A stretch of 64,000 bases of DNA, from contig OU015503.1 in the NCBI GenBank assembly GCA_907164885.2, positions 129,880,948-129,944,947 of the forward strand, written 5' to 3'. Shown here piece by piece: positions 23,406 to 35,408 of this stretch. Numbering within the stretch: position 1 is the first letter of the stretch; the number at the start of each line of letters is the position of its first letter. The stretch is from Dolomedes plantarius (lineage: Eukaryota; Arthropoda; Arachnida; Araneae; Dolomedidae). The notes below the pieces were generated by a model that worked only from the letters and a program-made list of their open reading frames with translations, made no database searches and was not told the origin of the DNA. Made by a program: the position numbers and the translations under genes.

Positions 23406-24855
23406 CCGGGGACATAACAAATATATTCAAATTTTTAGAATTTTCCTGATTTTATTTCAAATTACGTCTTTATTATAAATTTTTCGTTTTTTAAAAACAA
23501 ATAGACATTTCCCTAAAAATGTCCGTTATTCCATAAGTATGCTGTCTAATAGTCGTATACTTTGATTATTTACGAGTCTCTCATAGAAGTTGTAAAAGGC
23601 GTTTATTTTAAAACTTGTATCAGGTGCCGAAAGTTGATCCGTCAGCCCTGTAACGATTGCTTTGCTACAACGCTAGTTAGGCTTAACAATTCGACAGTGG
23701 CCAGTGTGATTGAGAAGTTGGTTGCGCCACACAATGTACTTTCGTTCATACCATCACGGCTATGGCCGAAATAGGCACCTTGTTTTCGAAATTATACGCG
23801 AATATTTTTCTTATCGAATCAAATTTCATTACGCAAGACCCGTTTAATTAATAAAGACGTAAATTTGAGATTTCGTTCCATAGAGAATGTTGCACAAGTT
23901 CCTTTTCATGCATCGTCGGATTTCGCTTCGAGAATCTTTATTGTAATCCTGAGTTTAACAAGTGTAAAATCTCATCAATAGGCCATATACGAGAAAGTAA
24001 TCCTCGCGTGTTCAAACGATATTTAGGTCGATTAACACAATTATAACAGCAGATATCCTTTTGTAATCGATTTACATGTACGTATAATTCTACCCGCAAT
24101 TTGCTTTCAAGAAATGAATGCATATACTCATTATTACACTCAAATATACACGCCCTTCACACGTACATATACGTCAAGCATGGATATTTTACGGACAGAT
24201 CACGCTCGAGGATAGTCCGACTCTATTAAATTATTTAAACGAATGCACGTGCTCCCCGGTACATATCGACAGGAAGTACATGTTGTGACTATACAGACAG
24301 GCCCCGCCCTAATACCTTCAAAATAATGAATATGCATATCGATTGATGAACCTCCCATTCTCTTTAGTGAAACAGAACGTACGTTGAAAGGACATTATCT
24401 AGTCACTTTCGATTATAAATTTAAAGCTACTTACCGTCCCCAGTATAAAGTTTAGCTATCCTGGGGAAACGCTTAAAGGAACTACATACATCATTCGCCT
24501 GAATTTACTCGATGGTCGAAAGAGATTCGAAAATTAATTAAAAACCTCGATATCATTAAAAATTTTTTTAAAAATTGGCAAATATTTCATATGAGGCGTT
24601 ATTTCATACGTTTAACGATGGATTAAAAGATTATGATGGTCCCGCTCTTAATCCATTCTATTTACACAAAATTACACGTGTGCAGTCATTCTTACAAGAC
24701 TCTGTTTCTACCGTCCCAATCTCGAATATTTCCTCGAACACTGGACATAATTGGCAATACCACACGTCAGTTCAACCTTCGCCCGAACGTGTTTATTAAT
24801 TTATACATTTGTAAAACATACAAGTCAAGTTAAAAAGAAATTGGTTAATATTTAG
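23406..24855. other. no supported gene
   Basis: AT-rich sequence with short frames (for example 23562-23774 and 24575-24799) lacking recognised motifs, terminal repeats or convincing splice structure. Confidence 0.45.
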
Positions 24856-25374
24856 TTTCATCGTGCGAGTTTGAATGCTCTCTCAATTGCCACGGCACAA
24901 ACCCGTGTTTGATCAAGCCAGAAAAATGAACGAATCGTTTTTTTATACCAATGTTTTGGCTACGCGACACGCCCGGGGAGGATTTTCACAGATTTGCTGA
25001 ATCCCCGTGTTAATGTTTTGTCTAAGAGCGCGAAAAGTTTCGTAGCTATCAAACTCGCCACGGAACGGATGTCTAAGAATAGATCAAAGGAGCAAGATTC
25101 GTCGTTTTCAAATTTCCGATTTGGGAGTCAGGCTACGGGGAAATGTTGTAGCGCCATTTTTGAGAATCACGGGCGCACGATTTCGAATTTTCGTTCGAAG
25201 ACGAAAGACATTTAAATGTCGTACAAAAGGTTTAGAAGAAAACATTTTAATTCTCTCTTTTTGAAAGGGGCGAGGCACCTTCAACTTCATTTCGTTTTGA
25301 AATTTCGGTATTTTACTCTACATGCAAAATGACAATAATTTATATTCTTCTTCAGTGCGTCCGTGTCACAAATA

Positions 25375-25714
25375 CATTCGAACCCCGTTATAGCGAACCC
25401 TGTATATAACGAACTCACGGATATAACAAACGAAAATTTTGGTCCCGTCGTTTTCCTGTTATATGCAATTTAATAAGTATTGTGTCAGTTTAATGTAATC
25501 GTTTTAAGTCGATTTAATTCCTCAATTATCATTTTTAATAGATTTTATCACTTTTTAATCTATATTTACTGAATACAGATTGCAACTTAATGAGTTATAC
25601 ATTTTGTGACCTCTAGCATCGTTCATAACGGTTCCCATAGAGCGAACCACCGGATAAAGCGAACAAAATCTTTGGACCCTAGAAGTTCGTTAAAACCGGG
25701 TTCGTTATAACCTG
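25375..25714. mobile_element. pogo-like miniature element, 340 bp, TA target
   Basis: The left end CATTCGAACCCCGTTATAGC and the right end (reverse-complemented CAGGTTATAACGAACCC) are imperfect inverted repeats, and TA flanks both sides (25373-25374, 25715-25716). The right end in the duplicate (19127) fits the consensus CAGTCGAACCCGGTTATAAC better. No coding capacity. Confidence 0.65.
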
Positions 25715-26196
25715 TATAAATATGTTCATTGTATTCAAGATGTACTCTCGTAGATATATCGCCTTTCTACATCTCCATTGACGGGAGGGAATTTTCGCAA
25801 CCAAAAAGCAACAGTAAAAACGTGCACGTCTATTGTCTAGTGGTGACGCTGAATGACTAAATGTTGCATGTTTTATTTCACTGTACCTTTTTTTAAACGG
25901 TACAGAGTGTGCAAGGCTTTCTAAGTAACGTACCTAGAAGGCGAATTGGTTGTGCATGTATACATAAATAAATTTGCTAAGGCCCCGTTCTCAAAACTCG
26001 AAGGCATAAATCAGTAGCTCGCCATCCAGACTTAAGGAAGAGTTAGGCCTAACGGAGCCTTGTGGGAAAAGACTCTTTACAGTGTTAGAAAACTATGCAA
26101 GATTTCACACGCTTTTATTGGGAATTGAAATAGATTTACGAGCACCGCTCTAAAAAAAGTAAGAAAACAAAAGCAGTGTTAAAGAAGTGTCTAAAT

Positions 26197-26227
<31 letters not shown>

Positions 26228-26252
26228 TATATATATATATATATATATATCT
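26197..26252. repeat. compound microsatellite (AC)n-GG-(AT)n
   Basis: Same structure and position in the duplicated block as 19608-19662. Confidence 0.97.
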
Positions 26253-26254
26253 GT

Positions 26255-26885
26255 ACAAACAAAATTTTCCGTTTGTACCTCATTATTTAAGAAGTTATAA
26301 GAAAATCAAAGGGGGGGGGAAGCTGGTGAAGCGATAGCCCCCCCACCATCGAATTTTGAAACGAAACTGATGCCAATCGTTTATACCTCGTTTGTACCCG
26401 TTTGTACCAACAAAATTTTCGTTTGTACCTCATTATTTTAAAAGTTATAAGCAAATCAATGTGGGGGGGGGAGCTGGTGAAACGAAAGCCCCCCCCCCCC
26501 AACCATCGAATTTTGAAATGAAACTGTAGCCAATCGTTTATACCTCGTTTGTACTAACAAAATTTTCGTTTGTACCTCATTATTTAAAAAGTTACAAGCA
26601 AATAAAATTGGGGGGGGGGACTGGAGAAATGAAACACCCCCCCATCAACGAGTTTTCAAACCAAAGTGGTGCCTATCGTTTGTACCCATTTGTACCAACA
26701 AAATTTTCGTTTGTACCTCATTATTTTAAAAGTTATAAGCAAATCAATGTGGGGGGGGGGGCTGGGTGAAACGATAGCAGCCCCCCCCCCCACACCATCG
26801 AATTTTGAAACGAAACTGGTGCTAATCGTTTATGCCTCGTTTGTACCAACAAAATTTTCGTTTGTACCTCATTATTTAAAAAGAT
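26255..26885. repeat. tandem repeat of about 145-150-bp units with paired G and C runs (copy 2)
   Basis: The landmark 'cctcattattt' falls at 26277, 26427, 26575, 26716 and 26866. Each full unit has a G run, 'gctgg(t)gaaacgatagc', a C run and 'atcgaattttgaaacgaaac'. Confidence 0.88.
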
Positions 26886-26889
26886 ATGT

Positions 26890-27985
26890 AGAGTTTATTT
26901 ATGTAGAGTATTAGAGCTAAGAACCCAAAAAAGAAAGCGATTTTAATTTTTGAACCCATTTAATGTTGCCTGGCTGACAGCACCTTTAATAGTTAATTAA
27001 CACTGTGCTAAATTTGGCGCGTTACTAGTACACCATAATTAACCTCCGTGGTAAAGACTTTGGTACCGTCAAATTCACCCCCTTACGGCTTTTGAGCACG
27101 CCTATGTTTTTAAATACAAACTAAAGGCAGGTTATGCTATTTATTTTTATTTTATTTTAATTAAATTAGCGCTTTTATCATTTTAATTTCACTTTCAGCA
27201 TATGTTTGCTATATGCTAAGAATACGCTAAGTTTCCATTGCCGGTAATGTAGTTTAAGACCTAGTATTTCTGTACCTTAGTGAAACGTGAATGACTTTGT
27301 TAATTAGTTTCTATCGACCAGTGACTGGCTTATTAAAGTGAGTGGTGATGAGACGAAAAGGGTTATTATAGCCGACGATATTTCAGTACTTAACTTGCTG
27401 AAAGCATTTTAAGACTTTAGAGGAAAAGCCAAGTATTTAATTCTGAATACCGGAGCGAGTTGTTTTAAAGAATGTTGAACGTAAAGATTTGAATATTTCT
27501 ACTGCGACTTTTCCGGCAATGCTTATTATTAGGCTTAGATGTTCCCAAATTAGGATTAGCTGTTTCTTAACTGCAAATCTCGCCTCATGGTGTCCGCCGA
27601 TCTAAAAAAATGGCACATTTTGAAGTCAATTTATATCTTATTCATATATTTAATTAACAATTGCCTAATTCTGCAAAAATTTATATTTCTTATCACCAAA
27701 AAGATTTCATCGGTGTCGAGAGAATTCAATATGAACAAATTGTGTTGAAAAAAGTTTGTGCACTGCTTCTGTACTCTATCCAAACTTAGATAATTAAAAA
27801 TGGCGTAGGCAGCTCAGTTTATTTTTCACTCTCAAACACATAATATTCTGGACGACTTTTTAACGACCTGTGGTGGTATATTTTAGTACCTTTAAGATGA
27901 TATAAAACGTGTTTCATTTCCAAAATTTAGACTAATAAATGTAACGGAATTTTAGGATCCGATACAAACTCATGATGTCAGTAAA
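26890..27985. other. no gene; diverged copies of a 'gacagcacc' repeat
   Basis: Around 26965-27050 'tggctgacagcacctttaat' and 'acactgtgct' resemble two stretches at 49030-49080 and 49330-49390 ('gacagcacccttagt'). The rest is AT-rich without recognised features. Confidence 0.4.
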
Positions 27986-29189
27986 GCATGCTGAACAGGT
28001 CTCATAAACTTATTCCCTTGAATATTAACTATTTCTAACAGCACCAATTTTAAATTTACAATTGATGTAGGAAAATGTTTACGAAAAATAGAAAAAAGAA
28101 ATAAGCAAATTTCGGCAATTTTTTTTAAAAATCGACGAACTGTAGATTTTGGATGTTATTTACATTGCTTAAAATCTATGACAAAAATAAGTCTCGCTAA
28201 TCTCTTTTGCACTTGTTTTTCACGAATCTCGTGGAACCGAACGTAGACATTTAAATAATAATATGTATTTGTATTTCATCTCGGTATAAAGGAAAGGAAA
28301 TTTCAAATTATAAATGAGCATGATATGAAAATGATTAGCTTATTTATAGCAAATTTAATATTATTATTCTATATGAAATCAATTCAAACTAGCTGTCAAA
28401 AATTTCTCGCGATCTCCCAAAGTTTTAAAGCAAGTCTCTCTGGTCTGCGAATGAATTTTTTTTGTTGTTGTTTTTTATGTTGTTGCTTGTTGAGAAGTTC
28501 CGTTGAGCGAGATTGAAAAATAGAATCTTTATCAGTCATCGGCTCTGTGGTTACGAATTCAAAACAATATTGTACAACTCTCAATGCTCCGAACTTATTT
28601 TCGCCTTTACCAGGCAGATGTTGGCTAAAAAACGCTGACCTTTACAAGATTCGAATTCAAATATCGAAAGATACACGCTTTCTAGCATGAGAATTTGCAA
28701 AACTCTCCCTGACCGAGCTAAGAGCGATAAACATCTGCTCGGGACATTTTCCTTTCCATTCAGATTTGTGTAGTCAAACGAAATGCTTCATTACGTATAC
28801 TTGATGTTCCCAAATATTACTTTTACTAGAATAAGATAACCTCAGGAACTCCGCTTTCGGTGCAGAATCAATTTTACAAGCGAATTGACTTAGAGAAGTG
28901 TTATTTAAAATCACAAACTGCGTTGCCAACCCCAAGTCGCAAATAAATATAGCTTGCAAAACCATACTAAAAAAACTATGAAACTTTGAATAATTTTTAA
29001 CAGAAATGTCATTCTGGTTTATTTAAAATATTTTTTAAAACTTTCTATGTCCATGTCCATGACTAATGTAACCATGGTGATTAATTTCATTTTATCTCCA
29101 TGAATTCAACCGATTCACAAAATCGTTTGCACTTTTTTTCCAGATACTAAAAATGAATATTCAAAATGGATTACACGTCATTTTGGCAA

Positions 29190-29984
29190 TCTCTAAATAT
29201 AAAACATTTCCGTAACTGACTCATTCACTGACTGACATACAACGCACAGACCAAACCGCTGGACCTAAAGAGCTGAAATTTTGCGTGGCGATTCTTCTTA
29301 TAGTGTAGGGGTGCACTAAGAAAGATTTTTCAAAAATTCTTCTTAGATTTTTTTAAATTAAATTTTTAAGCTGTTTTTTTTTACTTTTTTTACGTTTGCA
29401 TTTAAAATAATACTTTGAGGGTTATAAAATTTATATCGAAAGAAAGATCATAAACATTCCTTTAAAATGAAATTTTTTTCGAATATTTACCTCCATTTCC
29501 TGATTTTTGGGGAATTTTTAAAGATTAATTTTTAGAATTTAATTTATTAAATGCCGATCACGTGATTTCTTTTTCTGGTACTTTAAATAAAATTATCGTC
29601 ACGTGCATAACAACTAAATAAACAAAAAATATTTTTTTCTCCTTGCTAATGCGGCAGACGATTGGACATTATCCCAAAAAATATTGAAATACAGTAAAAG
29701 AAATGTTCTACAAACTGTACTATATTAACTGTACTATATTCTTTAGTATTCTTTATATTAGATTTAATTTGAATATTTTCTTCTACATTATTTTATCTAT
29801 AAAATTATCCTTTACGATTTTCTTATAAATATATATATATATATTTTACATCAATTGTATACATTGATCGTCGTATTTATCATATAATATATATATATAT
29901 ATATATATTTGGCATGAATTGCATACATTGACAGTTGTATTTAATTTGAATGTACTCCGTAGCGAAGTACGGGTTTTCAGCTAG
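29190..29984 (+). mobile_element. non-autonomous Helitron, 795 bp, both ends mapped
   Basis: It starts TCTCTAAATATAAAACATTT and ends with hairpin CCGTA-GCGAAG-TACGG, then GTTTTCAG, then CTAG (29981-29984), inserted between A and T. The leader 'aactgactcattcactgact' and 'gtaggggtgcactaagaaag' are typical of short arthropod Helitrons. The partner block reads across the site without it near 50128. No Rep/helicase is encoded, so it would need an enzyme from elsewhere. Truncated relatives lie at 46527-47010 and 58205-58560. Confidence 0.9.
29826..29908. repeat. AT microsatellites within the Helitron
   Basis: Two (AT)n runs at 29828-29845 and 29887-29909 separated by 'ttttacatcaattgtataca'; the second is followed by a similar 'ggcatgaattgcatacattg', indicating a local duplication. 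Confidence 0.9.
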
Positions 29985-30464
29985 TAGAATAATAAAGGGA
30001 ATAAGAAAATGGCGTCATCGTGACGTATTTTGTTAAATCTACCATTTGAAATTTCTTTTCATTAAGAACTATGAAATGATTATATTTATATATCATATTC
30101 AGAATTTCGAGACAAACACTCTAAAAAATGAATTTTAACAGAACTCAATTTACAAAAATTGGATATAACTAATCGATTTATAATTGTTTGCTTTCATCAC
30201 ATATTTATATTTACGAATAAATAATTATTCTCATTATTCAAGTGCAAATTATTTTGCAAAAAAAAAAACTTAAGATTCGTTTTCCCTCCTTATGTTTGCC
30301 AAAGACAAATACAGCTATTAAAGGGGATTTTGTAACTTCCGGTGGAATAATCCGACAAAATTTATTTCTCTCGAGTTTTCTATTTAAGTGAAACACCTTT
30401 TTTTCGAAGAGCGTAACTCTTTCATGGAAATTAGTGGAAAATTCCTAGATGCAAAACTTCTTGG

Positions 30465-30625
30465 TGTTGGCCGAAAGGACAGTGAGATTGCATCTTTGTC
30501 CGCGGGTCCGAGTCCCGCAGTTTGTAGACGTTCGGAATCGGCTTTAAACTGTAGGTCCCGGTCTCAACCTACAGTTACCTCGTGTAGTAAAACGGTGACC
30601 GTTGCGCTCTAAAACAAACCTAAAT
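30465..30625 (+). ncRNA. tRNA-derived SINE (family 1)
   Basis: The head 'ttggccgaaaggacagtgag' and T arm GCGGG-TCCGAGT-CCCGC are followed by the shared tail GAATCGGCTTTAAACTGTAG, GTCCCGGTCT, CCTCGTGTAGTAAAA and 'gtgaccgttgcgctc'. The tail matches the minus-strand copy at 20893-21068, which defines a family. Confidence 0.7.
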
Positions 30626-30790
30626 TCAAAACATTTTTTGCAAAACCTAAATGCACGACAGTTTTTGATTTCGGTTGCAATGCCGGAGTTGACTTTAAAA
30701 CAGGAATCAGCTGCATCTATGAACGTTTTAATGCTATTAATATCCAAGGAATATTTAGTTTACATCAAAAAATTAGAGAACATGAAACAA

Positions 30791-31075
30791 CGCATCGTAT
30801 AGTGGTCGGCGTCTCTGGTTCGGATCGCGGATAGGGCACGGTCGTTCCCGTGGAATCTCAACTTTAAGGAAGTAGCCAACAAAGTCGCGGACATGCGTTT
30901 ATGTATTCTGTAGATTTACTCCCTCTGAGTCTCTCTGAACGCACCGTTTTTAAAACTTCGCCACGATGCACGCTACGAGATTCCCGTAAGAGGGTTAGGA
31001 ATCAGCTAAGCCTAATACCGCTTTGCTGTAAAAGCACCTATACAGGAGGCTCTGTTTTACGCATCTCTCCCGATG
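30791..31075 (+). ncRNA. tRNA-derived SINE (family 2), uninterrupted copy
   Basis: The head CGCATCGTATAGTGGTCGGC (A box) with GGTTCGGATC (B box) is followed by 'gcggatagggcacggtcgtt', 'tggaatctcaactttaagg', 'gtagccaacaaagtcgcgga' and 'gaacgcaccgtttttaaaac'. The same body occurs at 41306-41640, interrupted by a hAT element, and the head alone at 55427-55485. Confidence 0.75.
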
Positions 31076-31855
31076 TTGAGAAGTAAAAATTGTTAAACAC
31101 AGATTATTCAACCCAGTCGGGTTATGTTCTCGACCTTTCACATTGGTTCATAATTTCACTACTCCCCCACCCCCACAATATGCATGTAATATTGAAAACA
31201 TTTTTATATATTTTTTTCTTTTTCACAAATAAAATTCGACGTTCAACGTCAATTCATTCCAATTTTTTTTCTCCTAATTTTATGATGCCAAGGGCCCGCA
31301 AAGAACAACCGCATGTGCTTGGAACAAAATTGCTCTTCAATTACTAACTGCTTCAAAGAAATGATTATGCGGAAAAATCCCTATGCGTTTAAATTTCGAA
31401 TAAAATTCTGGCAATGAAGATTTCTTTTCATATTCTCAATATCGGAAAAATGGGTTAATTGTGATAAGGATTACCCGGTATAGACCGGATTTTCAAGCAC
31501 ACTCGTTAAACTGAAATGATAATACATAAACAATTAAAAAAACCCATCGTACTGACAGAAGTCTTCCTTACATATTCATACGGCATACAGGTACGTGTGT
31601 GGAATAAAAAAGCTCTGCCACTCTAAGAGCTTTCCAGAAAAATTTATGCTCTAAAATTCTCCGCTGCCATTTTTGTTAAAGTTGAAATAAAATTCTGGCA
31701 TTGCAGTTTCCTTCATCTGAAAAATGGGGGTCATTTTGACCGGATTTTCAGGCACATTCCTCAATCTTGAAAAGCATTAAATAAACATTGGTTGTTAACG
31801 GGCTTCGGAGTTCATGTTACCCCCAAAAGATCCACCCAGGGAATCAATGAGCATA

Positions 31856-32096
31856 TACACTGAAGAGGCAAAAGAACTGGCGTGCGTATGCAAATAACGG
31901 AGATATGCTTTCAATCAGCGTAACGCGATGAGGTCGGCAGCGCCTATATAAGACAAAAGATGTCTGGCGAAGCTGTTAGATTGGTTCCTGCAGCTAAAAG
32001 GGCAGGTTATCCCCATTTATGAGACTCTGAACGTGGTGTTGTAGTCGGCGTACATGACATGGGACATAGCATCTCCGAGGTAGCGATGCCATTTCG
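31856..32096 (+). pseudogene. Tc1-like 5' fragment
   Basis: It starts after TA with CACTGAAGAGGCAAAAGAAC and continues as a relative of the 22731 relic. Coding remnants read AGYPHL, DSERGVVVGVHDMGHSISEV. It breaks off at about 32096, where an inverted fragment of the repeat at 39090-39190 begins ('atgtaacaagtataaacccg ... gtcccaacattaaat'). Confidence 0.75.
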
Positions 32097-32265
32097 AGCA
32101 TCATGTAACAAGTATAAACCCGATTCGTCCAAAACAGTTAAAAGATTGTCCCAACATTAAATTTCTTTTCATTTTAAATCGCACTCATTTTTAAATAACT
32201 GTTTGAGTGCATTTAGGTTTTAAGTTTTATCTTTTAGATTATTATAAGATGAGGTATAAGTGTAA

Positions 32266-32300
32266 CACACACACACACACATGTATATATATACACTATC
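32266..32300. repeat. AC/AT microsatellite
   Basis: (AC)n followed by a short AT run. Confidence 0.9.
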
Positions 32301-32754
32301 TACCAATAAGTATTCGGGCACCCATGAAAATAACGATATCTGAGGTCCTGATATACGTCACCCCCTCGTGTCGGAAACAACATTGGCATTAGTCGCATGC
32401 ACGATGCCACAAAGTACAGAGTTATCTAATTTCGAGAAAGGGGTCAATACGTGTCGGGTAGCACAGAAACGGCCGATCTTTAAGGGACATGCCTAGCGAG
32501 CTGAATTACCCAAAATCGACATTAGCCATGTGATTAAGAAGTGGATGGTAAGCGGTGATTGCCAGAATGTGTCCCGAGTCGGCAGACCCACAAAACTGGG
32601 AGATAGAGGCCGAAGGGTGCTGTTCACAGAAATTCGGAAGAACCGCACCCAAACATACTCGAGGAGTTTCAACAGGCTACATTCGCATTCATGTCTGATG
32701 AAAGGAGCTGTAACGAACGCGAATATTATGACTGACTCCTTCAAGTTCGGATAG
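32300..32754 (+). pseudogene. Tc1-like transposase N-terminal fragment, second subfamily
   Basis: A terminus-like 'ctaccaataagtattcgggc' near 32300 is followed by ATG 32404: MPQSTELSNFEKGV, an in-frame TAG near 32494, then RAELPKIDISHVIKKW (recognition helix) and VGRPTKLGDRGRR, the classical linker between the two DNA-binding subdomains of Tc1 transposases. It ends before any catalytic residue. The sequence differs from the other Tc1 copies here, so it is a separate subfamily. Confidence 0.8.
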
Positions 32755-33339
32755 TTGAGGATTCTTACACATAAAAATTACTCACCAAAATTACACAAAA
32801 GATGTCGTATCAATTAAAACAAACAGAGGTAATACCTGTTTTAATAATTTCATTAAAGACTAACTGACATCGCTTCAAAATTCCGTAGAACACGCTAACA
32901 GTTACGTTTAAGAAAAAAAGATCATTAAAACTTGCGTGTAGTAATGTAACGCTGAGTAAAAGAAATACATAAAAATTATCGTCCGCCTGCCATTTAAAAA
33001 TGCACCTCCTTGTTTTTCCTGGCTCCGTGGTTTCTATCCGATATCGGTTTTTCCGTTTCCATGGTTACGTCGTTTCAGGTTTTCAAGCACATTCCTTAAA
33101 TTGAAATCGTAATGTAAATAATATCGTAACGATATTATATTGTCCGTCAGTTTAACATAGCTACGCTTACACTGTTTCCGTTCGAAACTGCATGTGGTTT
33201 TCAAAATGGCGAGATTGAATGTCAGATATTTCGCCAAATATCACGAATCAAATTCGCTACTTGTCGCTGTACTCATTTATACCTCGGAGCTATCGTGTTT
33301 TGTAGAATCGTGAGAGATGGACTAGAAATAGTTATTTGA

Positions 33340-33470
33340 AAAAATTCCATCCGTTGGTAGGGCGCGAGTCCCGCATTCGGCATGGATACTCGTAGCCTGT
33401 TCGGAATAGCCTTCGAGCTGTAGGTAGGTCCCCGTATAGATTGCACGAGGTAAACGCCAGAATCCTCGAA
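33340..33470 (+). ncRNA. SINE fragment (family 1-like)
   Basis: 'gggcgcgagtcccgcattcg', 'gcatggatactcgtagcctg' and 'gagctgtaggtaggtcccc' resemble the head end and tail of family 1, with the A box lost. The duplicate lies at 50907-51020. Confidence 0.5.
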
Positions 33471-33768
33471 ATCAGGATACATTTGAAAAAACAAAAATGT
33501 ATTCAAACCGATTTATCTGAATAAAACATTTAAAGCTGTGCTATGAAAATCGTCTGCTGATTCATCTACCTACATGTACGTGAAATGGGTAGGAACGATT
33601 TTTTTTTTTAAAGCTGTAAACTAACTTTCGCATGGTCAAAACAAAAACCCGTTAGAGTACGAAAAAAATTATACAACTTAAAAACAAATTTAAATGCTAT
33701 TTGCTGCGTCCTGAAATAAAATTCCTAAATCCATAAGAATCATCGGGATCGAAAACTGATTGGAAATA

Positions 33769-35408
33769 CAGTCGCTCCCAAAAGTGTTCGTACACTTACG
33801 AATTTCAATGAAATAGGGGTCTATCCATTAATTAAAATGAATATTTCAGAATGGGTATTTAATAATAAGATCTATAATCTATTCTTAACAAAACTACATG
33901 AAATATTTTGAAAACATAGTAAAACTTTATTTTTAAAAAACCACTAATCAAAAAGTAACAAAAAGTCATCGTACACTGAAATATTTTCGGATAAATTCAT
34001 AATTAAAATTACCTTCTGGCACTTTATTTTTATTTTTGAATAGTGGTGGCATTTGAAATATCGTTTGGCTTTAATTTTTGCTTGCCTACTCCGTAATATT
34101 CTATTTATTATTTAAAAATGGCTCGTAGTCGTAAAGAAACAACAAACAGCATTCGAAAATTGATTATTTTTCATCATAGTAGTTGTAAATCAGTTCGGAA
34201 TATTGCTAAACTACTTAATTTGTCACATTCTACTATGCAGTATGTGAAAAAACGCTTTAAAGAAGAAAATTGGATCGAAAACAAGGTAAGAAAAGGCCGT
34301 CCGGCAAAGTTAACAAAACGTGATCAGAGATTTATAATTAGAAAATTTGTGAAAAATTCACGTTTGAGTGTTGTAAAAGTTTCTGCAGAATTCAATGAAA
34401 CATTTTCTACTTCAATTTCACCTGAAATTTTTTGACGACTTCTCAGAACAGCTGGATTACATGGGCGTTCTGCCCATAGAAAATTTTTTGTGAGTGAGAA
34501 AAACAGAAAGTTTAGGATTCCCTTCGCGCTATCAATGATAAATAAGCCCCAAACCTATTGGAATAATGTCTTATTTGCCGATGAACATTTTTGGTGCTGA
34601 TGGGCGTATAATTGTATAGAGAAGAAAAAAATGAGGAACTTAATCCCAAGAACTTAGTAGGAACAGTTAAGCATGCCGGTGGAGGTATCCTTGTGTGGGG
34701 GTGCATGTCAGCATCAGGACTAGGAAATTTGGTATTTATTGATGGCATAATGAATCATGCTGTTTATTTAAATATTTTAAGAGACAATTTACAATTATCA
34801 GCTCAAAATTTGGGTATTGGAAACAACTTTGTTTTTTATCAAGATAACGATCGTAAGCACACGGCTCTCAACGTTCGCATCTGGTGTCTCTATAATTATC
34901 CAGAAGTTTTGAAAACACCCCCTCAATCGCCAGATTTAAACCCAATAGAACATATTTGGAGAGAACTGGAGGTTCGAGTACGAAAACACGACATTCACAC
35001 GAAAAGCGAACTAAAAATAATTATGATGGAATAACGGATGAACATTGATGCAGAAATTACTAAAGAAATAGTGCAGTCTACTCCCAGACGTTTAAAAGCT
35101 GTTGTGGATGCTAAAGGATATCCTACTAAATATTAATTTAACAAAAAATTAGAATATTTACTAATATGTAGAGATTTTTTACAAGTGTACGATGACTTTT
35201 GTGAGATAAAATTTTTGTTACTTTTGGATTATTGGTTTCTTAAAAATAAAGTTTTACTATGTTTTCAAAATATTTCATGTAGTTTTGTTAAGAATAGATT
35301 ATAGGATCTTATTATTAAATACCCATTCTGAAATATTCATTTTAATCAATGGATAGACCCCTATTTCATTGAAAATCGTAAGTGTACGAACACTTTTGGG
35401 AGCCACTG
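33769..35408 (+). mobile_element. Tc1-like element, 1,640 bp, long terminal inverted repeats
   Basis: The ends CAGTCGCTCCCAAAAGTGTT (left) and CAGTGGCTCCCAAAAGTGTT (right, reverse-complemented) begin inverted repeats that stay similar for more than 200 bases. TA flanks both sides (33767-33768, 35409-35410). The duplicate block reads gattggaaaTAtatttacgag at 51324 without the insert, so the TA target duplication is directly visible. Boundaries are certain to the base. Confidence 0.97.
34118..35136 (+). pseudogene. Tc1 transposase, DD34E, inactivated
   Basis: This DNA transposase would cut and join element ends at TA sites. From ATG 34118: a paired-type DNA-binding region (SIRKLIIFHHSSCKSVRNIA; helix LSHSTMQYVKKRF) and GRPAKLTKRDQRF as the linker motif. 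Catalytic residues are the Asp of LFADEHF near 34580, the Asp of FYQDND near 34840 and the Glu of SPDLNPIEHIW near 34950; the last two have 34 residues between them, the Tc1 spacing. The frame is broken by TGA at 34433-34435, a frameshift at about 34600 and TAA at 35032-35034, and ends AKGYPTKY at 35136. Total length suits the family (about 340 residues). The damage is light, in keeping with a fairly recent insertion. Confidence 0.95.

Larger units (their letters stand above)
24990..26890. repeat. duplicated block, copy 2 (partner 18290-20200)
   Basis: Direct orientation, offset about 6.58 kb. It retains both ends of a pogo-like element that has lost its left end in copy 1, and has five rather than four of the C/G-rich tandem units. 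Confidence 0.9.

Noticed and set aside
28047..28600. 0.55-kb stretch present in copy A only, as a transposon
   Set aside because: No terminal repeats or target duplication were found at its edges; a deletion in copy B at the shared 'attt' microhomology is simpler.
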